Shown here piece after piece: positions 17,227-26,254 of a DNA stretch of 64,000 nucleotides. Location: NCBI GenBank assembly GCA_963629305.1, contig CAVGIJ010000009.1:1-64000 (forward strand), given 5' to 3'. Numbering within the stretch: the stretch's first letter is position 1; each line of letters begins with the position of its first letter. Position numbers and translations under genes: made by a program. This DNA comes from UBA1227 sp963629305. GTDB lineage: Bacteria > Bacillota > Clostridia > Oscillospirales > Acutalibacteraceae. A model generated the notes under the pieces. The model saw nothing but the letters and a program-made list of their open reading frames with translations, was not told where the DNA came from and did not search any database.

Positions 17227-18465
17227 ATGAACATTGCCGTTATGGGGTACGGAACCGTAGGCTCCGGCGTTGTTGATATCATCAACAGACGCGGCGAAAA
17301 GTTTTACGGAAAAAGCTGCAAGGAAATACTCAGGGTAGCACACATCCTCGACCTTCGCGACTTTCCGAAAGACGTAAACAAGGACAAGTTTACAAAAGAC
17401 TTCAATGAAATTATAAACGATGAAACCGTAAAGATTGTCGTTGAAACCATGGGCGGAACAACCCCTGCATTTGACTTTGTATCAAAATGCCTGTCAGCCG
17501 GAAAGCACGTTGTAACTTCAAACAAGGAGCTTGTGGCGGAAAAAGGGCTTGAGCTTTTAAACATTGCCAAGGAGAACAATGTAAACTTCATGTTCGAAGC
17601 AAGCGTCGGCGGCGGAATCCCGATTATCAGGCCTTTGAGTGCTTGCCTTGCCGCAAATGAAATACGCTCTATAAACGGTATTTTAAACGGAACAACGAAC
17701 TTTATTCTCACAAAAATGATTTCCGACAATATGTCGTTTGAAAGCGCACTCAAAATCGCTCAGGAAAACGGCTATGCGGAAAAGGATCCTACAGCCGATA
17801 TTGAAGGGCATGATGCATGCAGAAAAATCTGCATCCTCTCAAGTCTGGTTTTCGGAAATCACATTTACCCGAAAAACGTACATTGCGAAGGCATTACAAA
17901 AATAATGCTTGAAGATGTCGCATATGCCGCAAGCTACGACGCGGTCATAAAACTTATAGGAACAGCCGAAAAGCTTCCGGACGGTAAGGTTTATATACTT
18001 GTAAGTCCGGCAGTAGTCCGTTCTTCAAGCCAGTTAAGTAAAGTCTCGGATGTCTTCAACGCAATACTTGTTGACGGCGACGAAACCGATGAAGTTCTTT
18101 TCTACGGAAAGGGCGCAGGTAAGTTCCCGACCGCAAGTGCTGTTGTGGCTGATGTCATTGACTGTGCCAATCACGCAGATGACCGTCGCCCCATAAACTG
18201 GGGTGAGGAAAAGCCTGAGCTCATCGCCGATTACAGAGAAATTAAAAATGAATGGTACATCCGTCTGCACGTAGACGACTCCTTCCGAATAGTTTCATCA
18301 ATAAAAGAAGAATTGGGAGATGTTCAACTCTTGGCAAGAAGCGGTGCAGGCACACATGAAATTGCATTCATCTCTCCATCTTTTTCAGAAAATGAAATAA
18401 AAGAAAACCTCCGCAAAATTGACGGAGCTGAAATAAAGTCACTTATCCGCGTAGCTAAGTGTTAA
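17227..18465 (+). CDS. hom: Homoserine dehydrogenase
   Basis: A 412-residue enzyme that reduces aspartate semialdehyde to homoserine for threonine and methionine synthesis. The N-terminal Rossmann loop GYGTVGSGV, the catalytic region (SVGGGIPIIRPL, INGILNGTTNFIL, YAEKDPTADIEGHDA) and a C-terminal ACT domain (LHVDDSFRIVSSIKEE, RSGAGTHEIAFIS) are present. The ACT domain suggests allosteric feedback. ATG 17227 is preferred over the in-frame GTG at 17218, since AGGGGTG is its binding site. lysC follows after 21 bp. Confidence 0.96.
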   Translation: MNIAVMGYGTVGSGVVDIINRRGEKFYGKSCKEILRVAHILDLRDFPKDVNKDKFTKDFNEIINDETVKIVVETMGGTTPAFDFVSKCLSAGKHVVTSNKELVAEKGLELLNIAKENNVNFMFEASVGGGIPIIRPLSACLAANEIRSINGILNGTTNFILTKMISDNMSFESALKIAQENGYAEKDPTADIEGHDACRKICILSSLVFGNHIYPKNVHCEGITKIMLEDVAYAASYDAVIKLIGTAEKLPDGKVYILVSPAVVRSSSQLSKVSDVFNAILVDGDETDEVLFYGKGAGKFPTASAVVADVIDCANHADDRRPINWGEEKPELIADYREIKNEWYIRLHVDDSFRIVSSIKEELGDVQLLARSGAGTHEIAFISPSFSENEIKENLRKIDGAEIKSLIRVAKC

Positions 18466-18486
18466 CATACCAGGAGGTAACGCAAA

Positions 18487-19701
18487 ATGTCACTTATAGT
18501 CCAAAAATTCGGTGGCTCGTCTGTTGCCGATGCCGATTGCGTAAACCGCGTTGCGGGTATCATTGCCGACACATACAGTGAGGGCAATGACGTTGTGGTT
18601 GTAGTATCCGCGCAAGGTGATACAACGGACGACCTTATAGAAAAAGCCAACGAGATAAATCCGAATCATTCAAAAAGAGAACATGATATGCTCATTTCCG
18701 CGGGCGAGCAAATTTCCATTGCACTCCTTGCAATGGCTCTTGAAAAGCTCGGTCTTCCGGCAGTTTCCCTGCTCGGATGGCAGGCAGGATTTTCAACGAA
18801 TTCATCATATACGTCTGCACGCATTAAAAAGATAAACAAAGACCGTCTTCTCGCAGAGCTCGACAAGCACAGAATAGTAATAGTTGCGGGATTCCAAGGT
18901 ATAAACAAATACGACGACATAACAACGCTCGGTCGCGGCGGTTCTGACACCTCGGCTGTTGCTCTTGCCGCAGCGCTTCACGCTGACAGATGCCAGATAT
19001 TTACGGATGTTGAAGGTGTTTATACAACTGATCCGAGAAAGGTAAAGAACGCAAGAAAGCTCCCCGAAATCACTTATGATGAAATGCTGGAGCTTGCAAC
19101 ACTCGGCGCACAGGTTCTCAACAACCGCTCCGTTGAAATGGCGAAAAAATATCACGTAGAACTTGAAGTTCTCTCAAGCATAAAGAGAGTTCCCGGAACA
19201 ATAGTCAAGGAGGCAGTAAAAATGGAAAAGATGCTTATAAGAGGCGTAACAAACGACACGGATGTCGCAAGAATTTCAGTTATCAAGTTACCGGATACTC
19301 CGGGTGTTGCTTTCAAACTCTTCTCAAAGCTTGCGGCAAAGAAGATAAATGTAGATATCATTCTTCAGTCTGTAGGACGTGACGGAACAAAAGATATTAC
19401 ATTTACAGTTGAAGCCGCACACGGAGATCTTGCAAAAGAAACCGTGCTCAATACATTCCCTGATTTGTCAGAAGATGATATCATCATCGACACAAACGTT
19501 GCCAAGGTTTCCATCGTCGGAACAGGAATGGAAACTCACCCCGGAACTGCATCTCAGATGTTCGAAGCTCTCTATGATGCGGGAATCAATATTCAGATGA
19601 TCTCAACAAGTGAAATCAAAATTTCCGTGCTTGTTGACAAAAAGGACGGAGACAAGGCTGTTTCCGCCGTTCATGCATCCTTCTTCCCGGATGACAACTG
19701 A
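18487..19701 (+). CDS. lysC: Aspartate kinase
   Basis: A 404-residue aspartokinase, the first step of the lysine/threonine/methionine pathway. The kinase domain carries VQKFGGSSVAD, GWQAGFSTNSSY, TTLGRGGSDTSAVALAAAL and FTDVEGVYTTDPR. Two C-terminal ACT units (about residues 265-404, including SVGRDGTKDITF and TSEIKISVLVDK) are the usual feedback-binding sites. AGGAGGT lies just before the ATG. It works with hom upstream: LysC makes aspartyl phosphate, and Hom uses the semialdehyde two steps later. Confidence 0.97.
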   Translation: MSLIVQKFGGSSVADADCVNRVAGIIADTYSEGNDVVVVVSAQGDTTDDLIEKANEINPNHSKREHDMLISAGEQISIALLAMALEKLGLPAVSLLGWQAGFSTNSSYTSARIKKINKDRLLAELDKHRIVIVAGFQGINKYDDITTLGRGGSDTSAVALAAALHADRCQIFTDVEGVYTTDPRKVKNARKLPEITYDEMLELATLGAQVLNNRSVEMAKKYHVELEVLSSIKRVPGTIVKEAVKMEKMLIRGVTNDTDVARISVIKLPDTPGVAFKLFSKLAAKKINVDIILQSVGRDGTKDITFTVEAAHGDLAKETVLNTFPDLSEDDIIIDTNVAKVSIVGTGMETHPGTASQMFEALYDAGINIQMISTSEIKISVLVDKKDGDKAVSAVHASFFPDDN

Positions 19702-19732
19702 TTTGAATTCATAATGACAGAATAACAAGCAA

Positions 19733-19770
19733 AATCCCACGCAAAAAGCTTAAAGCCATTGCGTGGGATT
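19733..19770. terminator. Terminator between lysC and argS
   Basis: A 12-bp perfect hairpin (19733-19744 with 19759-19770) is followed by ATTTTTG on the plus strand. It lies between converging genes and may serve both. Confidence 0.85.
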
Positions 19771-19794
19771 ATTTTTGTCTGTGTATCGACTAAA

Positions 19795-21537
19795 TCACAT
19801 ACTCTCGGGCACCGTGATCTTCATCATTGTAAGAACGTTCTTAAGTACATTCTTTACGCAAAGGCAAAGGTGTATACGTGCACGTCTGAGCGATTCATCA
19901 TCAACATTTACACGACATGCATTGTAGAACTTGTGGAACAATGTTGCCAGTTCTATGGCATAACGCGTGATTCTTGCAGGGTCATAATTCTTCGCGGCAA
20001 TTATAACTTCATCCGTAAGCGATGAGAGATGGCGTATAAGCTCACGCTCCTCCGGTGCTGTGAGAAGGTCAAGTTCTTCTGATGTTGCCTCACCGACATC
20101 TACACCATCAGCTTCAAGTTTACGCAGTATACTGCAAATTCTCGCATGGGCATACTGACAATAATAAACCGGGTTTTGCGAGCTCTGCTCAACGGCAAGG
20201 TCAAGGTCAAATTCCATCTGTGAGCCCGCCTCACGCATGTTGAAGAGAAAACGAACCGCGTCTATGGGAATCTCATCGAGAAGGTCCACAAGAGTAATAG
20301 CTTTACCGGTACGCTTCGACATACGAACAGCCTCTCCGCCTCTTGTAAGACGCACAAGCTGCATGAGAACAACATCCAGCTTGTCACCGCCGAGACCGAG
20401 CGCTTCAAGTGCGCCCTTCATTCTCGCAACGTGGCCGTGATGATCCGCTCCCCATACATCGATATTCCTTGTAAATCCTCTGTTTATCTTATTGCGATGA
20501 TAAGCAATGTCCGCCGCAAAATAAGTCGGATTTCCGTTTGCACGTACAAGTACATCGTCCTTTAAGTCGAGTTTCTCTATCTCTTCGTCACTCTTTCCCT
20601 GCGCCTTGAGGATTTCCGTCTGTACCTGTATATTTTTGTACCAAAGTGCTCCGTCTTTTTCATAAGTGAGCCCTTTTTTTGTCATTTCATCTATGGTATC
20701 TTTTACTTCGCCGTCACCGTGAAGTATGCTCTCATTGAACCAGGTATCGTAAATAATACGGTATTTTTCCATTGCCGCTTTCATGTTGGCAATATTTTTC
20801 GGAAGAGCGTAATCAACGAGGGCCCTGCGCCTTACGTCTTCACTCTCATTCAAATATTTATCTCCGTATTCACCGGCAAATTCCTCTGCAAGCACACGGA
20901 TATCGTCTCCGTGGTAACTGTCCTCCGGAAGCTCCACTGCATCCTCACCGAGGAAATGCTGTCTGTAGCGGACATCAAGAGAAAGGCCGAATTTATCTAT
21001 CTGGTTTCCGGCATCATTTATGTAAAACTCACGGGACACGTCATATCCTGCAAAGTCAAGTACCGCAGCAAGGCAGTCTCCGAGAGCACCGCCGCGTGCA
21101 TTTCCCATATGCATAGGTCCTGTCGGATTGGCCGAAACGAACTCAACCAGCACTTTTTCGCCATTGCCGTAGCTGCTCTTCCCGTAGTTGTCGCCCTTTT
21201 CAAGTATGTCGGAAAGAATATCAGAATAGTATCTGTCAGAGAGGTAAAAATTCATAAAGCCCGGCCCTGCAACATCAACCTTTTCAAAATAAGTACCGTC
21301 AAGGTTTATTTTTCCGGCAATGAGCTCCGCAGACCTTCTCGGCGGCATTGACCAAACCTTTGAATTTACCATAGCGACATTGGCTGAAAAGTCTCCGTTT
21401 TGCCTGTCTGCGGGAACCTCAGTCTTATACTCCCGTATGTCGCCGACCGGAAGTTCTCCGGACTCAACCAAAGCGGATACCGCTTTATTTATGATACCAA
21501 AAAGTTGAGTTCTAACATTGCTTACTATAACTGACAT
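19795..21537 (-). CDS. argS: Arginyl-tRNA synthetase
   Basis: A 580-residue class I synthetase that charges tRNA-Arg. It has the HIGH-type motif in SANPTGPMHMGNARGG, the degenerate KMSKS motif VRMSKRTGKAITL, and the C-terminal anticodon-binding DALR domain (YYCQYAHARICSILRKL). The length is normal. Its start overlaps the end of the DUF1934 gene by 13 bp, so translation is probably coupled. argS next to a ywiB/DUF1934 gene is a familiar Firmicute arrangement. Confidence 0.97.
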   Translation of the reverse strand: MSVIVSNVRTQLFGIINKAVSALVESGELPVGDIREYKTEVPADRQNGDFSANVAMVNSKVWSMPPRRSAELIAGKINLDGTYFEKVDVAGPGFMNFYLSDRYYSDILSDILEKGDNYGKSSYGNGEKVLVEFVSANPTGPMHMGNARGGALGDCLAAVLDFAGYDVSREFYINDAGNQIDKFGLSLDVRYRQHFLGEDAVELPEDSYHGDDIRVLAEEFAGEYGDKYLNESEDVRRRALVDYALPKNIANMKAAMEKYRIIYDTWFNESILHGDGEVKDTIDEMTKKGLTYEKDGALWYKNIQVQTEILKAQGKSDEEIEKLDLKDDVLVRANGNPTYFAADIAYHRNKINRGFTRNIDVWGADHHGHVARMKGALEALGLGGDKLDVVLMQLVRLTRGGEAVRMSKRTGKAITLVDLLDEIPIDAVRFLFNMREAGSQMEFDLDLAVEQSSQNPVYYCQYAHARICSILRKLEADGVDVGEATSEELDLLTAPEERELIRHLSSLTDEVIIAAKNYDPARITRYAIELATLFHKFYNACRVNVDDESLRRARIHLCLCVKNVLKNVLTMMKITVPESM

Positions 21538-21983
21538 TTGTTTTTCTCTCCCGCTCTTTTTACATTTATTTTCAATTCATTCTCGGAAATTTCTCCGCCG
21601 CCGACATCAAGTGAGTAAGCAAACGTAAGATCTCCGCCCATATTTTCCATTGACGAATTGATCTCATGCGCATACACTCCCATAAGAAGGCTTCCGTAAG
21701 GCGTTTCATAACAACAGTTATGTCTCTTTCCGCACTCAAGTATAAGTTCCGTAGAAAAATCTCCCCCGCGAAGCATTCGTACCGAACCCGGTTCATTCAC
21801 GAATATTTCCGTAACCGTTCCGGCAAAGTCTCCCGCATGTTCCGCGTAGCAAATGGTGTAACCTCCGTTTGTAAGATCAAGGTTACCCATAAGCTCGGTT
21901 TTTGACTCACTGGTTTCCCCGCCTATGGTATGCTTGTCATATATGGTTATTTTATAATTTTCAGCTATTTCTTCCGGTTGCAT
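21525..21983 (-). CDS. DUF1934 (YwiB-like) protein
   Basis: A 152-residue beta-rich protein of the DUF1934/YwiB family, a small calycin-like barrel of unknown role. Supporting features are the central SVRMLRGGDFSTELILECGK, YETPYGSLLMGVYA and the closing GGDLTFAYSLDVGG. I start at ATG 21983, since GGGAG from the end of ddl lies 8 nt upstream; a longer start at 22031 would run 43 bp into ddl. It sits between ddl and argS in one minus-strand transcript. Confidence 0.8.
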   Translation of the reverse strand: MQPEEIAENYKITIYDKHTIGGETSESKTELMGNLDLTNGGYTICYAEHAGDFAGTVTEIFVNEPGSVRMLRGGDFSTELILECGKRHNCCYETPYGSLLMGVYAHEINSSMENMGGDLTFAYSLDVGGGEISENELKINVKRAGEKNKCQL

Positions 21984-21988
21984 CTGAT

Positions 21989-23050
21989 TTACTCCCATCT
22001 TTTTTCGGCAAGTGATAAAAGGATATCGCAAAGTTCTGTGTAAGAAATGCCGGCAGCTTCTATCATCTTCGGATACATACTTATCGATGTAAATCCCGGT
22101 ATGGTATTTATCTCATTGAAAAGAACCCTGTTGTCCTTCTTTGTTACAAAGAAATCCACTCTTGAAAATCCGCTGCCGCCGAGTGCCTTGAAAACTCTGA
22201 CTGCTTCTTTTGCAATCTCATCGCGGATTTTTTCCGAAACAAGTGCAGGTATATTCAGAAGGCTTGCGGCATTCGAATATTTTGCATCATAATCATAGAA
22301 TTCATTCGCCGGTGTTATCTGTCCGACTACACCTGTTTTAACTTCATCGTTTCCGAGAACCGCGCACTCAACCTCAAATCCGTCAATGAATTCCTCAAAG
22401 AGCACTCTGGTATCATGTTTAAACGCAAGTTCCAGCGCCCCTTTAAGTTCTTCATAATTATGCGCTTTTGAAATACCTACGGAAGAGCCTGCATTTGCCG
22501 GTTTGACAAAAATGGGATACCCGAGATTGTCGCCTATAGCTTCAAGTGATTTTACACCCGAATCAAATTCGTATTTTGTGATATAGTCCCACTTTGCCTG
22601 CGGAATATGATTTCTGTCGGCGACGGTATTGGTAAGAATTTTATCCATGGAAACAGCACTGGAGGTCATGTCGCATCCCACATACGGTATACCCGCAAGC
22701 TGGAAAAGCCCCTGAATGGTTCCGTCCTCACCGTTTTTTCCGTGAAGAACGGGAAATGCAACATCTATTCTTATGTTTTCGTATGTACCTTCATGGAGTA
22801 CGGTTACACCGTGAACACTGCGATCAGGAGAGACAAATGCCATTTTTCTTGTTCCCGTGGTAAGCCATTTATCTTCCGGCAATGCATCCACCGGTCCGTC
22901 ATACAGATACCACTTGCCTTCTTTTGTTATTCCCATCATATACACGTTGTATTTTTTTCTGTCCATATTTTCAAGTACAGATGACGCAGATACGACGGAT
23001 ACATCGTGTTCGCTGGAGCAACCGCCGAAAACAACCAATACGTTTTTCAT
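21989..23050 (-). CDS. ddl: D-alanine--D-alanine ligase
   Basis: A 353-residue ATP-grasp ligase that makes D-Ala-D-Ala for peptidoglycan. Seen are the N-terminal VVFGGCSSEHDVSVVSA, LHGKNGEDGTIQGLFQLAGI, the grasp loop KPANAGSSVGISKA, and the Mg-binding NEINTIPGFTSISMYPK. The omega-loop region reads FYDYDAKY, as in D-Ala-D-Ala rather than D-Ala-D-Lac enzymes (known correlation: Tyr versus Phe). The start is ATG 23050 with GGAAGTGG upstream; GTG 23068 is in frame too. It is first in ddl-DUF1934-argS. Confidence 0.96.
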   Translation of the reverse strand: MKNVLVVFGGCSSEHDVSVVSASSVLENMDRKKYNVYMMGITKEGKWYLYDGPVDALPEDKWLTTGTRKMAFVSPDRSVHGVTVLHEGTYENIRIDVAFPVLHGKNGEDGTIQGLFQLAGIPYVGCDMTSSAVSMDKILTNTVADRNHIPQAKWDYITKYEFDSGVKSLEAIGDNLGYPIFVKPANAGSSVGISKAHNYEELKGALELAFKHDTRVLFEEFIDGFEVECAVLGNDEVKTGVVGQITPANEFYDYDAKYSNAASLLNIPALVSEKIRDEIAKEAVRVFKALGGSGFSRVDFFVTKKDNRVLFNEINTIPGFTSISMYPKMIEAAGISYTELCDILLSLAEKRWE

Positions 23051-23206
23051 GTTTGAGACCACTTCCACTTAAAAATGTCTTTTGATATATATTTGGTTAT
23101 ATATATTAACATATCATATTACTCACTTCAACAAAAAATGTTAATGACAAACCCATATTCATGTGATAGAATGGTTCTACTAGTTTTGGAGGTAGAGACG
23201 CAAATT

Positions 23207-24103
23207 ATGGTTTCAAGAAAAGATACAAAACTCACACTTATAAAGTCTGTTGACGGCACAATGAAGGCCGCAGGTCTTGCACAGGAAGGCAAGATAAACG
23301 ACGCAGATGAAAACATTGCATTGAAATACACAGGTGATACCGGAGAAGTATCGATTGAGCTTTCCGACAACGTTTTAAGCGTTGCCTGCAAAAAGGACGA
23401 CGGAGACTTCCGTACGGTTTCACAGATCCTTTTTGAATGTGATGATGAAGACTTTGACATAAAGGATATCAAATATTCCGCAAATGAAATTTCCGAGAGT
23501 GTCTCATCTTTTTTCGGAACAGAATGCGTTTATGATACCCAGGAAAACAAAAATTCAGCTGCAAAGTCCGGCAAAGGCGCAAAAGGCGACGTTGCCATGA
23601 CACCTGAAATAGAAGAATTCCTTGCTAAGGGTAAAAAGAAAAATAAAAAAGAAAGCACTGTTACATACGAGCCTGAGAATCTTGCGAATCGTATGGAAAA
23701 TATTTTCCCGGTGCTCAAAGGTGAACTTGATAAAAACATTGAAAAATACGGAACATTTTTATCAGAGGAGTACTTTGAAACTCTCGTAACCCCGAAGATA
23801 GTTGAAACAATAAAGCTTGAGGACAAGCCGGTTCTCAAAAAAATCTTCAACGCTTTCAATATATTCTTTGACGAGGGCGACAACGACATGCAAAGTCTGA
23901 TTGTGGTTTCTATACTCGGCGTAAGCTTTGCAAACGACGATACATTGCTCCCCAAATGCGAGAAGTATATGTCCGAATTACTGTATGAAGGTGTTACACC
24001 GGTTGTTCAGTACCTCAAAACGTCCACCGGCAAGAGGAAGATAAAAGATCTTGAAAACCCAAAGCCGTATGTTCCCAAAAAGTTCGGAAAAAACAAAGAA
24101 TAA
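23207..24103 (+). CDS. Hypothetical protein, charged
   Basis: A 298-residue soluble protein with no recognised family. Residues 1-90 look like a small alpha/beta domain (TLIKSVDGTMKAAGLAQEG, FECDDEDFDIKDIKYSANEI). A Lys/Ser-rich linker follows (KGKKKNKKES), and a helical C-terminal domain of about 150 residues rich in Leu/Glu/Lys ends in a basic tail (KKFGKNKE). GGAGGT lies 13 nt before the ATG, rather far. It is monocistronic, divergent from ddl and ended by a hairpin. Confidence 0.7.
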   Translation: MVSRKDTKLTLIKSVDGTMKAAGLAQEGKINDADENIALKYTGDTGEVSIELSDNVLSVACKKDDGDFRTVSQILFECDDEDFDIKDIKYSANEISESVSSFFGTECVYDTQENKNSAAKSGKGAKGDVAMTPEIEEFLAKGKKKNKKESTVTYEPENLANRMENIFPVLKGELDKNIEKYGTFLSEEYFETLVTPKIVETIKLEDKPVLKKIFNAFNIFFDEGDNDMQSLIVVSILGVSFANDDTLLPKCEKYMSELLYEGVTPVVQYLKTSTGKRKIKDLENPKPYVPKKFGKNKE

Positions 24104-24117
24104 AAATAATAAGAGAA

Positions 24118-24145
24118 AGACCCGCAAGCTTTTGCCTGCGGGTCT
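24118..24145 (+). terminator. Terminator
   Basis: A 9-bp hairpin (24118-24126 with 24137-24145), 14 bp after the stop of the preceding gene. Confidence 0.8.
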
Positions 24146-24314
24146 CTCCCTTATAAAACGAAGGGGCAAAGAAGATATCAAAATTTAAGTATATTCCTAA
24201 ACCAAGTGCAATTATATCAAACGTCCTCTTTTATGTCAAATCCTTATTCTTCTTAGAAATTTTGCCCCCCTCTTTATTATGAATATATTAATCAATATTC
24301 CAAAAAAAATACAA

Positions 24315-24343
24315 TTGTAAAACTTATCTCTTTATGCTATAAT
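24315..24343 (+). promoter_or_regulatory. Strong promoter of the DUF362 gene
   Basis: -35 TTGTAA (24315-24320), 17-bp spacer, extended -10 TGCTATAAT (TATAAT at 24338-24343). The leader to the ATG is 54 nt and carries AAGGGGG. Confidence 0.75.
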
Positions 24344-24397
24344 TTTTGGTGCATTTTAGAGCGTAAAAATTTATAAACTTTTAAGGGGGACTTTTTA

Positions 24398-26104
24398 ATG
24401 GCAAAAAGTTACGTAATCCTTAAAGATGCTCCTGTAATGGACTACTCAAAGGATTTTGTTGCACTTCCCGAAAATTACGGAACTTATGACTACTTCCACA
24501 GAGAAGACATAAAGGCTATCCGTGAAACGGTTTTTGCGGCACTTAACGAACTCAATGAAAAGACTAACTTTGCCGAGGAGATGGCAAAATACGAGAAGGT
24601 TATCATCAAACCTAACCTTGTAAACGTTTTCCACAACTCAGGATTCTACGACAAAGACGGAAAAACAGACTTTCCCGAAACTACCGACCCTCGTGTATTC
24701 GAGGCTGTTGTAGCATGGGTAAAAGACTACAATCCTAACATCATAATTGCAGAGTCATCGGGAAAACCTTTCCCTGCAGCTGCTTCTTTCAAAATTACTC
24801 ATTATGACTGGATTGCAAGACAGTACAACACAGAACTTGTTCCTCTTGAGAGAAGACCTGTTGTACGTTACATGTGTCCAAAGGCCGAGGTTCAAAAAGA
24901 AATCCTTATTCCGGACACATTTGATGACATTGTAAACGGAAAAGCATTCTACATCTCAGTTCCTAAGATGAAGACAAACATCTACACAGGTGTTACTCTC
25001 GGATTCAAGAACGCTATGGGTACTATTCCGTACTTCCTTCGCGAGCGCAACCATACTCATGATATCAACAAGAAGCTTGCTGATATGCTCTATCTCTTCA
25101 AGCCAAACCTTACCGTTATCGACGGTATCATCGGCGGTGAAGGAAATACACCTGCTCCTGTTGATCCCGTTGACGTACATATGATCGTTGCTTCAAACCA
25201 GTCTGTTGAAGCTGACCGTATTACAACATACATGATGGGCTTTGACCCGAACGAAAACAAGCTTATCCAGGAAGCTGACAAACGTGGATTCGGCGACAAG
25301 GATGTTGAAATTGTAGGTAACGTTCGCGTTACACCTTTCAGACCCGCTTGTCCGTCTGTTATGCGCGGAGAGATCCACGACAAGTTCCCGGGTATAGTAG
25401 GTCTTGCAGGACATACGCTTCCTGGCGCACCTGAAATAAAAGATAAAGATACAGTTACACCTGACATGGCTTTTGCTCTTGAGCAGGCATGCGTAGGCGG
25501 TTGCCTTTCATCAATAGGCATGGGATTTGCATCTGCTCTCTACGGACCTGCAAAGCCGCACAATCCGGACCTCTTTGTTGTTGAAGGACCGGGTGTTGAG
25601 ATTGACGGCGTACGTTATTGGTTTGACAGAGACGGAAAGCCATATACAAAGGAAGACATCGTAAACGGCGGAAAGAAAATCATGGTTATGGGTAAATGCT
25701 GCGGCGAAGACATGCTCAGCATTGCCGACTATCCTATCAGAGGCTGCTGCGACCCTGCAGAGTGCCTCAACGCAACGCAGAACGCTCTCGGAGTTGTAAA
25801 CCCACAGCTTCGTCCTTGGGGCAATACATCTCTTATTCCTATAGCTGTTCCGAACCTTGTAGGAACTATGGTTTACAGAGCTAAGTGGATTCTTCAGGGC
25901 AAAGCCGTTGACGTTCCACGCAAGCATGAGGACAGAATCTTCGAACTTCCGCAGCTTTCAGCAGAGGACGCTCAGAAGGATTACATCTCATGGCCTATTC
26001 CTCCGCTTACTCCAAGCGAGAAGCTCAGCAGCATAGCAGATATGCTTAACTTCGCAGGCTCTCTCACAGGAATGCCGGGAGCTATCAAATATTACAAGAA
26101 ATAA
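24398..26104 (+). CDS. DUF362 domain protein
   Basis: A 568-residue soluble protein. The N-terminal 320 residues match the DUF362 family: EKVIIKPNLVNVF, ESSGKPFPAAASF, ISVPKMKTNIYTGVTLGFKN, and VIDGIIGGEGNTP. Many DUF362 proteins are linked with Fe-S or metal metabolism, but no activity is established for this type. The C-terminal 240 residues belong to no family I know and contain a cysteine cluster (GKCCGE, RGCCDPAEC) that could bind metal. The consensus promoter and codon use resembling the highly expressed fhs gene suggest abundance. It is monocistronic. The function is unknown. Confidence 0.8.
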   Translation: MAKSYVILKDAPVMDYSKDFVALPENYGTYDYFHREDIKAIRETVFAALNELNEKTNFAEEMAKYEKVIIKPNLVNVFHNSGFYDKDGKTDFPETTDPRVFEAVVAWVKDYNPNIIIAESSGKPFPAAASFKITHYDWIARQYNTELVPLERRPVVRYMCPKAEVQKEILIPDTFDDIVNGKAFYISVPKMKTNIYTGVTLGFKNAMGTIPYFLRERNHTHDINKKLADMLYLFKPNLTVIDGIIGGEGNTPAPVDPVDVHMIVASNQSVEADRITTYMMGFDPNENKLIQEADKRGFGDKDVEIVGNVRVTPFRPACPSVMRGEIHDKFPGIVGLAGHTLPGAPEIKDKDTVTPDMAFALEQACVGGCLSSIGMGFASALYGPAKPHNPDLFVVEGPGVEIDGVRYWFDRDGKPYTKEDIVNGGKKIMVMGKCCGEDMLSIADYPIRGCCDPAECLNATQNALGVVNPQLRPWGNTSLIPIAVPNLVGTMVYRAKWILQGKAVDVPRKHEDRIFELPQLSAEDAQKDYISWPIPPLTPSEKLSSIADMLNFAGSLTGMPGAIKYYKK

Positions 26105-26130
26105 TCAAACAATAAACGGCTACAGTTTTT

Positions 26131-26170
26131 GGGGGCAATCACTAAGGCGTAAGACCTTGTGGTTGCTCCC
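26131..26170 (+). terminator. Terminator after the DUF362 gene
   Basis: A 12-bp stem including G-T pairs (26131-26142 with 26159-26170) and an inner AAGG/CCTT stem, followed by TTCGTTTTTCTT. Confidence 0.8.
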
Positions 26171-26254
26171 TTCGTTTTTCTTAATTTTTAACTTTTGCCC
26201 GTCTTGTTTTATCACGTCATATTGTGTAAAATGATGTTGTTAAAAAGACATAAA

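Noticed and set aside
20719..21351. A 210-codon frame opposite argS
   Set aside because: Lies wholly inside the conserved argS gene and shows no family motifs.
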